From the NCBI RefSeq assembly GCF_000372725.1, contig NW_005201259.1, forward strand, positions 103,551-167,550: a DNA stretch of 64,000 nucleotides. Direction: 5' to 3'. A program made the position numbers and the translations under genes. Below are positions 24,984-35,810 of this stretch, in pieces. The stretch is from Emiliania huxleyi CCMP1516. Taxonomy: Eukaryota; Haptophyta; Isochrysidales; Noelaerhabdaceae. Positions within the stretch are counted from its first letter, which is position 1, and the number at the start of each line of letters is the position of its first letter. The notes beneath the pieces are model-generated. The model was not told where the DNA came from, ran no database searches, and saw nothing but the letters and a program-made list of their open reading frames with translations.

Positions 24984-26027
24984 CGCCCTCGCCCGCGCGG
25001 AGCGAAGCGGCCTCGCTGGAAGCGCTGCCGCTCGCGGAGGAGGGAGAAGTGCTTCTCGTGCGTGATCATCCCGAGCATGATGAGGTCGGCGTCGAGGCCG
25101 TACATGCAGTGCCGCGTCTCGTCCGCCTCGTGCGCCGCCCCGGCGGCCGCCTGTGAGGGGGAGTGAGGGCGGTGAGGGGCGGTGAGGGGCGGTGAGGGGC
25201 GGCGAGGGGCGGCGAGGGGCGGCGAGGGGCGGTGAGGGGCGGCGAGGGGCGGTGAGAGAGAGGCGGTGAGAGGCGAGGCGGTGAGACCTTCTCCGCCCGG
25301 ATGAAGTCCATGATCTTGTGCTCGCCCTCGCCTATGGGGAGATATGGGGAGATATGGGGAGATAGTGCGAGATCCAGTCCGTGGTCTCATGCTTGCCCTC
25401 GCCCGGCACCGCGGCGCCAGAGAAGACGACTCGCGGCCCGTCGCGCCAGGCCGGATCGGTGGTCATCTTGTGCGCGATCCACTCCTCGTACTTGCCCCCC
25501 AGACGGTGCAGAAAGTCCGTCCCCGGTGTGATGCAGTTCGAGTCAAATGGCGGCGGTGGCGGAGGCCCTCCGAAGGTGTCAACCTCGGGCGGCGGCGGCG
25601 GCCGCTGCGAGCCGAGGGGCTGGCCGGTCGTCGGCGCGTCGCCGGCCTGGCGGAAGCGCGCCTTGGCGTTCGCCTTGTCGCGCAGCGCCTGCTGCGCCAG
25701 CTCCCTCGGCACCCGGTACCGCCGCGAGCGCTGCTGGTTCATCTTTGCTCGCGGCGCGACGCCGTCGATGGCGAGGTAGAGCACCTTGCGCGGCCGCGCG
25801 ATGGAGATGAGGCGGTCGGTGTAGGCAAAGATGCGCTCGAACATCTGCTCCTCGCTCAGCTTCTCGTTTGGGCCGACCTCGTCGCCGTGCGTGCACTGGT
25901 GGATGATGCCGTTCATGTCCAGGTAGAAGTTGTCGACATAGTCGGAGCGGCGGCGGCCCTCCGAGATCTTGACGTTGATCTGCGGGTACTTCTCCGTCAG
26001 CCACCGGAAGAATTTGGGCACGCCCAT
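23133..26027 (-). CDS. XRN family 5'-3' exoribonuclease
   Basis: Processive 5'-3' RNA exonuclease (XRN1/XRN2-Rat1 family). Nine exons give 651 residues from the canonical [10 protein letters not shown] start: 26027-25403, 25331-25288, 25150-24857, 24794-24699, 24546-24509, 24352-24300, 24216-23791, 23605-23456, 23362-23133. Family motifs are [77 protein letters not shown] and [10 protein letters not shown]. Phases fit at every junction. Six of the eight introns are GC-AG; introns 2 and 5 are GT-AG; intron 3 is the least certain. The protein stops soon after the conserved core, so it lacks the long C-terminal region of XRN1 and Rat1. An in-frame 65-residue extension from an ATG at 26222 begins with a hydrophobic stretch. 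Confidence 0.93.
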
Positions 26028-26298
26028 CCGGATGTCGCCGGCGCGGCCGCGGAACACTGCGATGGGCTGCGCCGGCTGCAGCTGCACTGCGCGCAGCGGC
26101 TGCCATGCACGCGCCATGAGGCCGGATCCGGCGAGTGTCGCGGAGCGGTGGTGCACGACGAGCGTGCCGGCTATGTCCAGCAGCGCGGCGAGGCAGACGA
26201 GGCGAAGCGACGAGGTGGGCATTCGCGAATAGCGTGCGGAGAGTGGTGCGCGGCGCAGAGAGCGCAAAATAACGCACGGGCCCTCAGCGGAGCTGGGA

Positions 26299-26492
26299 AG
26301 AGGACCGCCGCAAGCGGCGTGGCGTGGAGCGGTTGTGCATCCCTCCGGGGGCCCCTCTGCGCCGGGGAGGCGTTGTTGGAGGCTAGGACGCAAGCGTCCG
26401 TCGCCCTTTTCAAACTCGGGGCCCACTCCGCTACGCTCCGACCCGAATTTGGAGGGCCCAAAAGTTTAAGGTGTTGCTGCGCAAAAGGGGTC
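26299..26492 (-). repeat. 190-bp dispersed repeat, copy 3
   Basis: Near-complete copy, sense to the exoribonuclease gene, about 75 bp upstream of its possible upstream ATG. On the minus strand it runs from GCGCAGCAACACC to TCTTCC followed by CAG. Confidence 0.9.
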
Positions 26493-27099
26493 GGACACAG
26501 GGCGCAGCTCATGCTAAGAGCTAGAAGAGGAGATAGAGAGAACAACCACCCTGTCCCGTTATTGCGTACACCAACACCACAAAACGCTCTCTCTCTCCTG
26601 TCCTCACTCAGGGGGGTCACAACTACCAAGTCCCTCGACTAGCTGCCACAGGGCGCAGCTGCCACAGGGCGCAGCTGGAGACGCTCCCCCTCAATCGGCA
26701 TCCACCCCCACCCGCTCCAGCCCCACTTCTGCTGCCGAGAGCTGAATCGAAGCAAGCGAGCCATTGCATCTTGGCGTGCTCCTGGAGCGCGGCTTTCTGC
26801 GGCCACGAGCACGGCGGAGTCGGCGTCGTAGCGCGCATCGTTCCCGCTCATCGCCCATTCCTCCCGTGACGTGTGTCGGCCGCGATTCGATGTCGCCACC
26901 TTCATCGCCAACGAGGACTCCCTCGACTGCAGGGGGGCTCCGGCGCGGGGAGGGACTCCGCCTGCTGCGCTGGCCGACTGCGCCCTCCTCCTCCATGGGC
27001 TCGATCCGATTCCGCAGCGGCGGTGCTGCGCGGGAGGCGGCCGCGGGCACGCTGGGCTCGATCAGGAGCTTTCCCTCAGCCGCGATGCAAATGTCGTTT
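26493..27099. other. Intergenic, possible unidentified minus-strand frame
   Basis: A minus-strand frame (26639-26860) reading MSGNDARYDADSAVLVAAES onward has natural-looking composition but matches nothing I know. CTGCCACAGGGCGCAG is duplicated at about 26642-26674. Confidence 0.3.
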
Positions 27100-27235
27100 T
27101 GAGCCTAACCAGCTTTGTGCTCCAGCCCAACCAGCTCTGTGCCCCAGCCTACTGCCAGCCTAACAAGCTCTCCAGCCTAACCAGTGCTCCAGTAACCAGA
27201 TCTGTGCTCCAGCTAACCAGCTCTGCATCTCGCAA
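27100..27235. repeat. Degenerate CCAGCCTAACCAGCTCTGTG tandem repeat
   Basis: Six or so imperfect copies of a unit of about 20 bp. The region from 27236 to 27892 after it holds no gene I can support. Confidence 0.65.
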
Positions 27236-28036
27236 CACACTCATGACAGGGACAGACCAGGCGCAGGAAAAGGGAGCGGGGCCCGAATCCAAGGGACCAC
27301 CCCGTCGGGCGGAAGAGCTGAGAACTCAGGTCCAGTAGGAAGGCTTCTGGCTCCTGACTCATCGCCCCAAATCCCCCACCCCTCTGCCCTGAAACCTTAC
27401 CATTCCACCACCTCACACACACCCCTCCCCTAGGGCTAAGCAGTGCGCGAGCCCACCCGACTTCAGGCCAGACGTCGACCCCTCCTCGGGAATAGTTGTA
27501 CGGTTGCTTGTGTGCTGCGCAGTGGCTGCTATACCACCGAATCCTTGACCCTCAGCTAAGCCCAGTGGCGATCACGCCGACAACAGGCTGGCGTATCCGA
27601 AGTCTTTGCAGGAAGGCTCGGTGGCCGCCTCGCAGCAACGAACGCGTCTCGTCCGTGTGATGAAGCATTTGCTGGAGGCGATTGGCTGAGGAAGGACGAA
27701 ACACCGGTGGTAATCCCGTCGTCAGCTGTCACGATACACCCGAAGGGGACCCCAGCGCCAGCATCAGCCGTGGAGGTACAAGTGTCCGAAACGAGCGAGA
27801 GTGACCTGAGCAACGATATGACTTGGCGGCAAATGATCGGAGCTAGGATCGGAGTGGGCGTCGGAAGAGTCGTCCTTGCGCAAGGAGAGCTCGATAAACT
27901 CGAGGGGCCAAAATATGCCGCGAGGAGGGCAGAGCTGCGACGAAAGGCGGGAGAAGAAACGAGAGCAAGGGAGCGACAGGCGGCGGCGCCGTCGCAGGAT
28001 GAGGCAGGAGGAGATCCGGTGCGACAGAGGAAGAAG

Positions 28037-28731
28037 CATAGTCTGAGGGTATCCTAAAAGTTCGGCCGATTTGGGTCAAAACGCTAAAAGCACGCCCGGG
28101 CGTAGATTTGGGGCAAAACGACAAAAGTGGGCCCGCCCGGGGCAAAATGGTAAAAGTCGCGCGCCGCAGGCGCGCGCGAAAATTTTGGACATTCTGCTCT
28201 CCGGCGGCGCCCGCAGCGCGGTCTCCAAATCCTCGCTCGCTATAGCGGCGTGCAGCCGGCGGCGCAGCCACGCCTTGTTGCCCGAGAGGGCCTCGCCACG
28301 CTCGCCCAGCTCCTCCTTGAGCTCCACCACCTTCATCGCCACCAGATCCTTTTACCTTTCGCATCGCCGCCGCCGCAAAGAGCCCCGGGCTCAGCGGCTC
28401 AGCGCCTCAGCCTCGTGCTCAGCAGCGCCCTTATCAATGTGTGACAAACTTGTAGCGCTGCATGTGTTTGGACACACACCGGCGGGCGCTTTCGAGGCGA
28501 GCGGCATTTTTCTAGGCATAGTGTGCAGGAACTACTTCTGCCGTTTGCGGCGTTTGCGGGACGGATAGCTAGTACTTACTGCACCCGGCGCGCAGCGCCG
28601 AAGAAAAACTTGAAAAATGCTAAAAGTTGGGCGCTCCGAGACGACCAAAGTGGTAAAAGTCGCACTCTCCCCTGACCCGATCAAAAGCGTAAAAGCACCC
28701 GAGGCTCCAGAAACCTAACCCTCAGACTATG
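28037..28731. mobile_element. hAT-like non-autonomous DNA transposon
   Basis: 695 bp with perfect 14-bp terminal inverted repeats, CATAGTCTGAGGGT and complement. It is flanked by the 8-bp direct repeat GGAAGAAG (28029-28036, 28732-28739). The related sequence at 46204-46211 has a single GGAAGAAG and no insert, an empty-site proof. Eight-base duplications fit the hAT superfamily. Subterminal regions repeat AAAAG-containing motifs. No transposase is seen, but a SAP-domain frame lies inside. Confidence 0.92.
28076..28342 (-). CDS. SAP-domain ORF inside the transposon
   Basis: A minus-strand frame of 88 residues starts MAMKVVELKEELGERGEALS and continues GNKAWLRRRLHAAI, a good match to the SAP DNA-binding helix-turn-helix (consensus LKxxLxxRGLxxSGxKxxLxxRL). 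The remaining half is basic and unrecognised. It may be a captured host fragment or part of the autonomous element's protein. Expression is unknown. Confidence 0.6.
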   Translation of the reverse strand: MAMKVVELKEELGERGEALSGNKAWLRRRLHAAIASEDLETALRAPPESRMSKIFARACGARLLPFCPGRAHFCRFAPNLRPGVLLAF

Positions 28732-28890
28732 GGAAGAAGCGACAAGCGAGAGAGAACGACGAGAGTGGGACGACCGCGAGGTGGCATGAAGGTTGCAGCG
28801 AGAATTGGCGAGGGGCTGCGAAGAGAGATAGGAAGAGGCAGACTCCCTAGGGTGGGCGATGGCTAGCGCATCACACCCCTCTCCTTAACC

Positions 28891-30489
28891 CCTAAACGGC
28901 TACCGAAGGAACGGGGTGCCCGGAAGGGCGATATCACGCTGATTTAATCACGGCGGCCTAACTGTGCCTCCGTGTGCTCGCCACATACCCCCTGCTGCCC
29001 GAGGGTCGTGTTAGCACTTTATTGGGTACATACAGAGGCGGTGGGAAGCCACCACGTTCCCTTCAAAATTTCCGCCACAGAGCTCCGGAGCGCGCTCTGC
29101 ACGAGCTCCTGGGACGCGGTTTCGTCTTTCCGCGATCCCAGAGACGGGGTCGTCGCACGTCGGCGCCCCAGTGAGGTCCGCCGTCATAGCTGTAGCACGC
29201 TACTAGACGCACTGCCTCCAAGTTGAGCGGTGGAAAATTGTGACCACCCCGAAGCCACTGCACCGAAGCGCCGGCGTCCCTTTGGCAATCTGCCACCGAC
29301 AGCAACACGCCTTTGATCACCGGCTGCTTGCGCTCCGCATACTCTCAAGAAGCTGTTGGTTGTGTGGCTGTGCTACTTCTATCAGCCTTCCTCATGCACA
29401 GTGTTGCCGTTGAGCTACGAGGCTGCAACCCGTCGTCATTTGAGTTTGCTGCTGCCAGCCACACACACAGCGCGTCCCTGCTGCACGTGAATGGTTGTGA
29501 ACAACACCTCGTGGGGGCGGCACCGCAGGCGTCCATTGAGGGGTCCAGGTGATAGCCCTGGGCGGGCAATCCATACGCCTAGTTGGACTTCAGATCGCCC
29601 GATCGCGTCCCGGTGAACTGACGTCGGATTTGTGACGCCGCCGCACCGCGCCGCGGCCGGGGGCCCTCCGGAGGCTGAGGATGGCCGTGGCGGACCGAGA
29701 CGAGCTCTGGGAGGTAAAGTGTCAGCGTATATATTGTAGAGGCTGACCATGTGCACAATATCTCTCACTCTAGCTAAGCCAGGGGAGGCTATTCTGGGCG
29801 TCCACACGGCTTGCACCGATGACCCTCGCGACAAAGCGAGCGCGTCCGGCAGAGCGACTGAAGAATCGAGGACAGAGTCAAAAATCCCGCTTGTTGTGTC
29901 GCTGTTGCGGGAATCCAGGGAATCTAAAGGAATCTAGAATCTGTGGGTCCGAGATTCGATCTGGGACCTGAGCCGCTCGGGGCCAGCTGCACATGACCCG
30001 GGGCCACTGCCATGTCGCAGACGACTGCTGGATCGGCCGGTATCCGCGCTCTTGGCGCGATTACGAGACTGACTAGTGTGTCGCACTAGTTGTGATCTGT
30101 GATCTGTGAGGGTCCGCCCGCAGGCGCATTTTGTATACCGAGGCGGTGCCCGGTGCCGAACCTGTCGGACCTTGTACTTTTCGTAACAGTATTCCGCATT
30201 CATTGCGCGGGCGGACCACTCCTAGCGTACAGACCGCGGGAGCTGGTGCCGCGGCCAGTGGAGACCTGGCCTGCGCTGTGACGCGCGCGCTCATCTTCAA
30301 CGTGGAGCCAACTGAGGGGTAACTACGTAGCATGTCTAGCAACAACCGTGACAAAGACATGCCGTCCGTCACCCAATGGGATGGGACATCTGGCCTTCTC
30401 TTCAAGGAGTGAAAAAGGGCCATTCTTGACACTGGTGCGGAGCGGACCGACGAATCCGGCTCCAGCGTCGCGGATGTCTTCACTGGTGC
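28891..30489. other. Intergenic, repeat-derived, no supported gene
   Basis: Short unrecognised frames on both strands. Composition is less GC-rich than the genes. Probably decayed mobile DNA, judged by neighbourhood only. Confidence 0.3.
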
Positions 30490-30980
30490 GGACATGGGAG
30501 GAACCGCCGTCGGCGCTCCAGCTCTGCCTGCTGGCACTGCGCAGTACGCACAGAAGATGCAAGCCCTGTACCGCACCCGCCGCAAGCAGGCCTACGCCCT
30601 CCTGGTCAAGAACATATCGTGCAAGGACATCAAGTTCCACCTTCGCACGAATTTCTTCCAGCAGGGGGAGCAGGCGTGGCAGTACCTTTGCTCAATTCGG
30701 GACATGGAGCCGCAGCGCTCTGATGTCCGTGCGCACGATGCGGTCGCTTGCTACGTGCGCGCAGGCGGGAACGGAGCTAACCGCGGAGGCGGGCGACTCT
30801 CGCAGCGCCATGCTCTTGGCATCGGCCGTGCGGGCCGCGGCGGGCGACCGCGACCTGCCCGCGCTCTCTCTAGAGGAGGCGACGGACGCGATGAGGCGGG
30901 CGAGGATACGCCTGCCCACCGAAGGGAGGATCGCCCTGCCACAGTTACGCGAGCGACGCCAGCTTGCGAGATGTTCGAAT
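30490..30980 (+). mobile_element. Possible LTR-retrotransposon gag-like fossil
   Basis: A short plus-strand stretch with a charged helical segment (RKQAYALLVKNISCKDIKF, then QQGEQAWQYL) resembles the gag region of Copia-like LTR retrotransposons. No protease, integrase, reverse transcriptase or LTR pair is seen in the window. If real it is a decayed remnant with several breaks. The following sequence to about 31600 holds nothing recognisable. Confidence 0.25.
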
Positions 30981-31605
30981 TGAGCATCGGGACACGCGAC
31001 CTAGGAGACCCAGTCAGAGGCAAGCGCGGGCGCTGCCCAAGCGGATCGCCAGCAACCAGTGCCGCCCGCGCCTGGCGCGACCGCCTTCAAGCGCGGGCGG
31101 CCCGTGGCTTTGCTCCATCAAACGGGACAAGCGAAGGCAAAACACAAGTTGCACAGACATGCCGGCGGCGCGACTCCCTCCCGCAGATCGTCCTCAGTGG
31201 GGGAGACCGCGACACCTGTGACGGAACGCAGCGGGAGCGTCCCGTCCGTGCGTTCTTTTTGGGCGGTCGTCGCACTCAGCGAGTCGGTGCAGGCGACGTC
31301 GCCGCTTGGCCGCGCCGCCACCGCTGGTCCAGCGGACTCTGCTCGTCGTCCCAAAGAAACGCAACCGAAAAAAGAAGAATTGTTTTTTCGTTTACTGCGT
31401 TTATCAGAACTCTGGCGAGTAGAGACCACGCCTGCTATTCACAGCACAAGCCCTCGCCGAGGGCTCGAGCATGCGCAGCGAAAAGCATGCTCCTTTTTCC
31501 AGGCGGATACCTCTGCGTTTCGTTTTTTCTCACACCACGTGCCTCTGCACGTCCGTTCTTGAAAAAGTGGGTGGGTGGGTAAACGCTTCGTAGGCCCCGG
31601 ATGGT

Positions 31606-31653
31606 GAGTGGGTGGGTGGGTGGGTGGGTGGGTGGGTGGGTGGGTGGGTGGGT
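31606..31653 (+). repeat. (TGGG)n microsatellite
   Basis: About 12 tandem TGGG units, with potential to form G-quadruplexes. Confidence 0.95.
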
Positions 31654-31779
31654 CCATTTGTCGTTTCTCTCTCCGTTCGCGCGCGTCTTCGAGGCACAGC
31701 TCTCGTCGTTGCCACAGCATGTCGTTCCTCGCACCGTGCCCACGCGACGGCACCAGCTGACCGAGATCGCGCTCCCTGA

Positions 31780-32640
31780 CGAGGGCAGGGCGCACTCTTC
31801 GACTTTGGCTATTATCTGGCCTCGGGAGGGCGGCGGCGGCGGTGAGGGGCGGCGGCGAGCTCCCGGTGGCAAATGCTCGCCTCACAGTCCACGATGGCGG
31901 CTCGCGCCCCCGGCCGTGCTCTGGCGTGCCTCTCTAGCCCCGCCTGCCACCCAGATACCGAGGGCGGCGCGCACTCTTCGACTTGGGCTATTATCTGGCC
32001 TCGGGAGGGCGGCGGCGGCGGTGTAGGGGCGGCGGCGAGCTCCCGGTGGCAAATGCTCGCCTCACAGTCCAAGATGGCGGCTCGCGCCCCCGGCCGTGCT
32101 CTGGCGTGCCTCTCTAGTCCCGCCTGCCACCCAGATACCGAGGGCAGGGCGCACTCTTCGACTTTGGCTATTATCTGGCCTCGGGAGGGCGGCGGCGGCG
32201 GTGTAGGGGCGGCGGCGAGCTCCCGGTGGCAAATGCTCGCCTCACAGTCCAAGATGGCGGCTCGCGCCCCCGGCCGTGCACCAGCATGCCTCTCTAGTCC
32301 CGCCTGCCACCCAGATACCGAGGGCAGGGCGCACTCTTCGACTTGGGCTATTATCTGGCCTCGGGAGGGCGGCGGCGGCGGTGTAGGGGCGGCGGCGAGC
32401 TCCCGGTGGCAAATGCTCGCCTCACAGTCCAAGATGGCGGCTCGCGCCCCCGGCCGTGCTCTGGCGTGCCTCTCTAGCCCCGCCTGCCACCCAGATACCG
32501 AGGGCGGCGCGCACTCTTCGACTTCTCTTGGGCTATTATCTGGCCTCGGGAGGGCGGCGGCGGCGGTGTAGGGGCGGCGGCGAGCTCCCGGTGGCAAGTG
32601 CTCGCCTCACAGTCCAAGATGGCGGCTCACACGCCCAACC
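31780..32640. repeat. 180-bp satellite, about five units
   Basis: Five head-to-tail units of about 180 bp with high identity, containing GGGCTATTATCTGGCCTCGG and CAAGATGGCGGCTCGCGCCC. Because 180 is a multiple of three, long repetitive open frames exist on both strands; I treat these as artefacts. Confidence 0.95.
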
Positions 32641-32712
32641 ATGCTCTGGTGCGTCGATTGGGTCGCGTCTGCTGCCCGTGTCTCTGTCTTATCGGCACGA
32701 CGACAACAAGCT

Positions 32713-33078
32713 ACCCCTAACCCTAACCCTAACCCTAACCCTAACCCTAACCCTAACCGGAAGAACTCGGAGCATTCACCGACGGAGCTCGCGTCAACGG
32801 ACCGCTGGATCCTCCATTCCGACCCGAAGCGGCCCGTTCTTAGGAGCTGCACAACGGCTTGAACTCTCTGACCCTACCCCTACCCCTAACCCTAACCCTA
32901 ACCCTAACCCTAACCCTAACCCTAACCCAAACCCGAAGAACTCGGAGCATTCACCGAGAGCTCGCGTCAACGGACCGCTGGTTCCTCCATTCCGACCCGA
33001 AGCGGCCCGTTCTTAGGAGCTGCACAACGGCTTGAACTCTCTGACCCTAACCCTAACCCTAACCCTAACCCTAACCCT
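32713..33078 (+). repeat. Interstitial telomeric repeats alternating with a 115-bp unit
   Basis: Three blocks of (CCCTAA)n at 32713-32758, 32869-32933 and 33043-33078 are separated by two near-identical units (32760-32868 and 32934-33042). Each unit contains GAAGAACTCGGAGCATTCACC and TTCTTAGGAGCTGCACAACG. TTAGGG-type telomere sequence inside a scaffold indicates a subtelomere, a fusion point or a join error. Confidence 0.95.
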
Positions 33079-33159
33079 CGGCTGTGGGTCAGGCTGTGCT
33101 GTATAAGGCGCGCGAGGCTGGGTGCTTTGCTACCTTGCTTGTGTCTCCCGTGGCCGGGA

Positions 33160-33350
33160 CGGTTGGTTGGGTGGTGGGGGTGGGTCGGTTTGTGTGGGTG
33201 GGTTCCTCGCCTCATCAGCCGGGCCGTGAGGTGGGTGGTGCTGGGGGTGGGTGGGTGGTTCCAAGCCTCAGCCGGGCCGTGAGGTGGGTGGGGTGGGTGG
33301 GTGGTTCTAAGCCTCAGCCGGGCCATGAGGTCGGTGGGTGGGTGGGTGGC
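33160..33350 (+). repeat. GT-rich tandem repeat with CAGCCGGGCCGTGAGGT unit
   Basis: Three to four units of CCTCAGCCGGGCCGTGAGGT plus GGGTGGGTGG spacers, ending about 110 bp before the ArfGAP start. Confidence 0.85.
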
Positions 33351-33463
33351 TCAAGAAGCTCGTGCACGTGAACGGAGGTGCAGAGGCACGTGGAATGAGA
33401 AAAAACGCAACCCGGGGTGAAAAAGTGAGCTCGCCTTGGGGCCCGCGTGTTTGTTCTTCGGCA

Positions 33464-35810
33464 TGTCTCTGTACGGCCGCGAGGCGATGGCCTTCTTTGA
33501 CAAGCTCAAGGAGGCGGATGCGGGCAACGGGAAGTGCGTTGACTGTGGCGCCAACTCGCCTCTGTGGGCGTCGCTCTCGTATGGGACGTACTTCTGCCTC
33601 GAGTGCTCTGGCGTCCACCGCAACCTGGGAGTGCACATCTCCTTTGTGCGCTCCCTAAACATGGACTCGTGGTCCGAGCAGCAGCAGCAGCGCATGACGT
33701 GCGGAGGCAACACCGCGTTCCGGCAGTACCTTCGCCAGTGCGGCATGCCCGAGGAGCTGCAGTCTGGCGGAGGCCAGTTCGCCGGCTGCGAGTCGCAGGC
33801 GGAGGGCGCCATCCGACAGAAGTACAACACGCGTTCCGCCGCGGCGTACAGGGCATGGCTCGCCGAGCGCTCGCGTGGCGAGGGCGGCGCTCCGGCGCCG
33901 CCAAGCGTCCCGTGCGCGCGCGAGAGCGGCGCCTCACGGTCCAAGTGGCACGGCCTGAGAGCTTGCGGCATGCCGCGCGTAGGTACGAGCCGCCGCCGCC
34001 GCCGCCGCCGCCGACCGGTTGCAACGGCGGCGCGGGCGGCGGCGCCGCAGGGGCTGGGGTCCGAGGCGCGAGCGGCTGCGGCTCCTCCTCTGCTGGCCGC
34101 ATTATGCAAGGGTTTGGCTCGGCCTCCGCCCGCTCGCGCGCGCTGCCGCGGCCCTCTCTTCCCTGCACGAGGTGTCGGCGCGCTGCGAGTAGGCGCCCGC
34201 TGGGAACGACGGGGAGGAGGGGCTGGAGGCGCTCATGGCGTCGTTGGGCTCGGGGCTGGTGCAGCTGCCCCAGTCACGCCCCTCCTCGCCACAGCCTTGC
34301 CCGCCGACCGCATGCACGCCGCCCCGCCTCGCCACAGGGCACGGCCCGCTCTGCCCTCGCGAGCGCGAAGATCGGCGCCCCGACGCTGCTCGGTCCGCAG
34401 CTCGTAGACGGCCGGCGTGCCGACGGGTGGCTTCTCGCTGCGAGCCTGTAGGCGAGCGACTTGGCTCCGCCGTCGAGGCTGTCAAGGCGTCGGAGACGCG
34501 CGGAGGCGTAGATGTCACCACCCTTGCCCGACATCCAGCAGCTCGTCGTCACGTGACTGCCGTCGAGGCGGCGGGCGCCGTGCCACGCCCTCACGGCCTC
34601 TCGCCCGCCTGCCTTCCTCACGCAGGCTCGGCGGCGTGGCAGAGCGCGCGGCCCGCGCGGCGGTTGCCGCAAGGTCAAAGCTGGCAGAGGAGGTAGCTCG
34701 GCGGCGGGAGGGCGGGCCCGCCCCGGAGCCGGGTGGGCGACGCGCGGCCGGGGGCGCGGCTTCTGCGCGCGCGCTCTCGAGCCCCGACCGCGGTGCCGAG
34801 TAGGCGGCGAGGCGGGGATCGGCGCAGTCGGCGCCGCGGTGGCGGGTTCGGTCCTCTCTGCAGGGATGGGCTTGTGGGGCCGAGCGGTGGCCGCCGTTGA
34901 CGACGCCGTCACTTTCGACGCGGCGTCCGACTTGGCACACCTGGCCTCCACCCGCGTGGCCGGCCCCGGCGGCATTGGCTGTGATGGGGGCGGGGCGGGG
35001 TGGTTGGGCGGGGTGGCGCCTCCGCGGCGCCCTCAAGCTGGGCCCCGCGGCTTTGGCGGCTGGGGGGGAGGAAGGGGGGGGGAAGGGAAGGAAGCAAAGG
35101 GGTCAAAAAAAAGGGGAATTGCCGGGGGNNNNNNNNNNNNNNNNNNNNNNNNNNNNNNNNNNNNNNNNNNNNNNNNNNNNNNNNNNNNNNNNNNNNNNNN
35201 NNNNNNNNNNNNNNNNNNNNNNNNNNNNGGGGGGGGGGGGGAGGGGAGGAGGAGAGGGGTGAAAGAGAGGGGAGTGCGGGGGCCCGGGCGGCGGCGGCGG
35301 CGGAGGAGGAGGAGGAGGAGGGGTGGCGGGACTCAGGGTGGGACGACGGGTGGGGCGACGAGCCTCGTGTCGCCGCCGAGGCGCCCCCCGCGGTGAGGAG
35401 CTCCGCAGCGGCCGAGAGAGGAGGCTCGTCGGCTCTTGCCGTCGCGGCGGAGGAGGCTCATGCCGCCAGCTGGGGCGCGGACTCTGGCTGGGGCGACGAC
35501 GATTGGGGGCCGGACTCGCCCCGCCCCGCCTCGTCCACCCCAGCGCCGTCGGAGCAGACAGCGGAGCCGCTCCCACCCAGCGCGCCGGATGTGGCGGAGC
35601 AAGGAGAGATCGACGACGCGGCGCCGCGCAGCGCGGCCACGCGGCGTTGCGAAGGCTGGTTCGGGGTCGATTCACAGAGACGGCCGTGAATAGGATCTCG
35701 AGGCGGAGCTTGAGGCCGCTCTTGGCCCCAGCGCGGCGTCGCCGCCCGCTGCGCTTGCTGCCCCCGCCGCACCCAAGCCAGACACTTCTTGGGCAGACAG
35801 CGATTGGTAG
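33464..35810 (+). CDS. ArfGAP1-type Arf GTPase-activating protein
   Basis: Stimulates GTP hydrolysis on Arf in Golgi/COPI traffic. Exon 1 from the ATG at 33464 (MSLYGREAMAFFDKLKEADA) carries the ArfGAP zinc finger CVDCGANSPLW, FCLECSGVHRNLGVH with the catalytic Arg, and SFVRSLNMDSW, ending near KYNTRSAAAYRAWL. Downstream pieces fit the ArfGAP1 layout: RIMQGFG (about 34100), GSAVEAVKASETRGG (about 34460) and GLWGRAVAAVDDAVTF (about 34870). Trp-rich acidic segments then include SGWDDGWGDE and SGWGDDDWGPDS (about 35340-35520). The last exon ends DTSWADSDW-stop at 35808-35810, like the terminal Trp motif of animal ArfGAP1. Middle exon borders are not resolved, and a 100-N gap lies inside. Confidence 0.85.
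35129..35228. other. Assembly gap, 100 N
   Basis: Exactly 100 unknown bases bordered by long G runs, inside the ArfGAP gene. Any protein reading across it is meaningless. Confidence 1.

Larger units (their letters stand above)
27893..28890 (+). repeat. Basic coiled-coil-coding dispersed repeat, interrupted copy
   Basis: About 290 bp of this element (27893-28028 and 28740-28890) recurs on the minus strand at 46060-46345. Its frame is Arg/Glu/Ala-rich (YAARRAELRRKA) and ends in RIGEGLRREIGRG and a stop. It may be the 3' end of a larger element. The copy here is split by the transposon at 28037-28731. Confidence 0.8.

Noticed and set aside
24217-25287. CRISPR-like or regulatory arrays of 10-12 bp units
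   Set aside because: Units are contiguous, without spacers, and lie inside introns of the exoribonuclease gene.
29000-30300. Additional retroelement domains near the gag-like stretch
   Set aside because: No reverse transcriptase, integrase or LTR signature could be read; only a vague resemblance.
31812-32597. Long open frames on both strands with 60-residue periodic protein
   Set aside because: Produced by the 180-bp satellite, whose length is a multiple of three; no domain and both strands are equally open.
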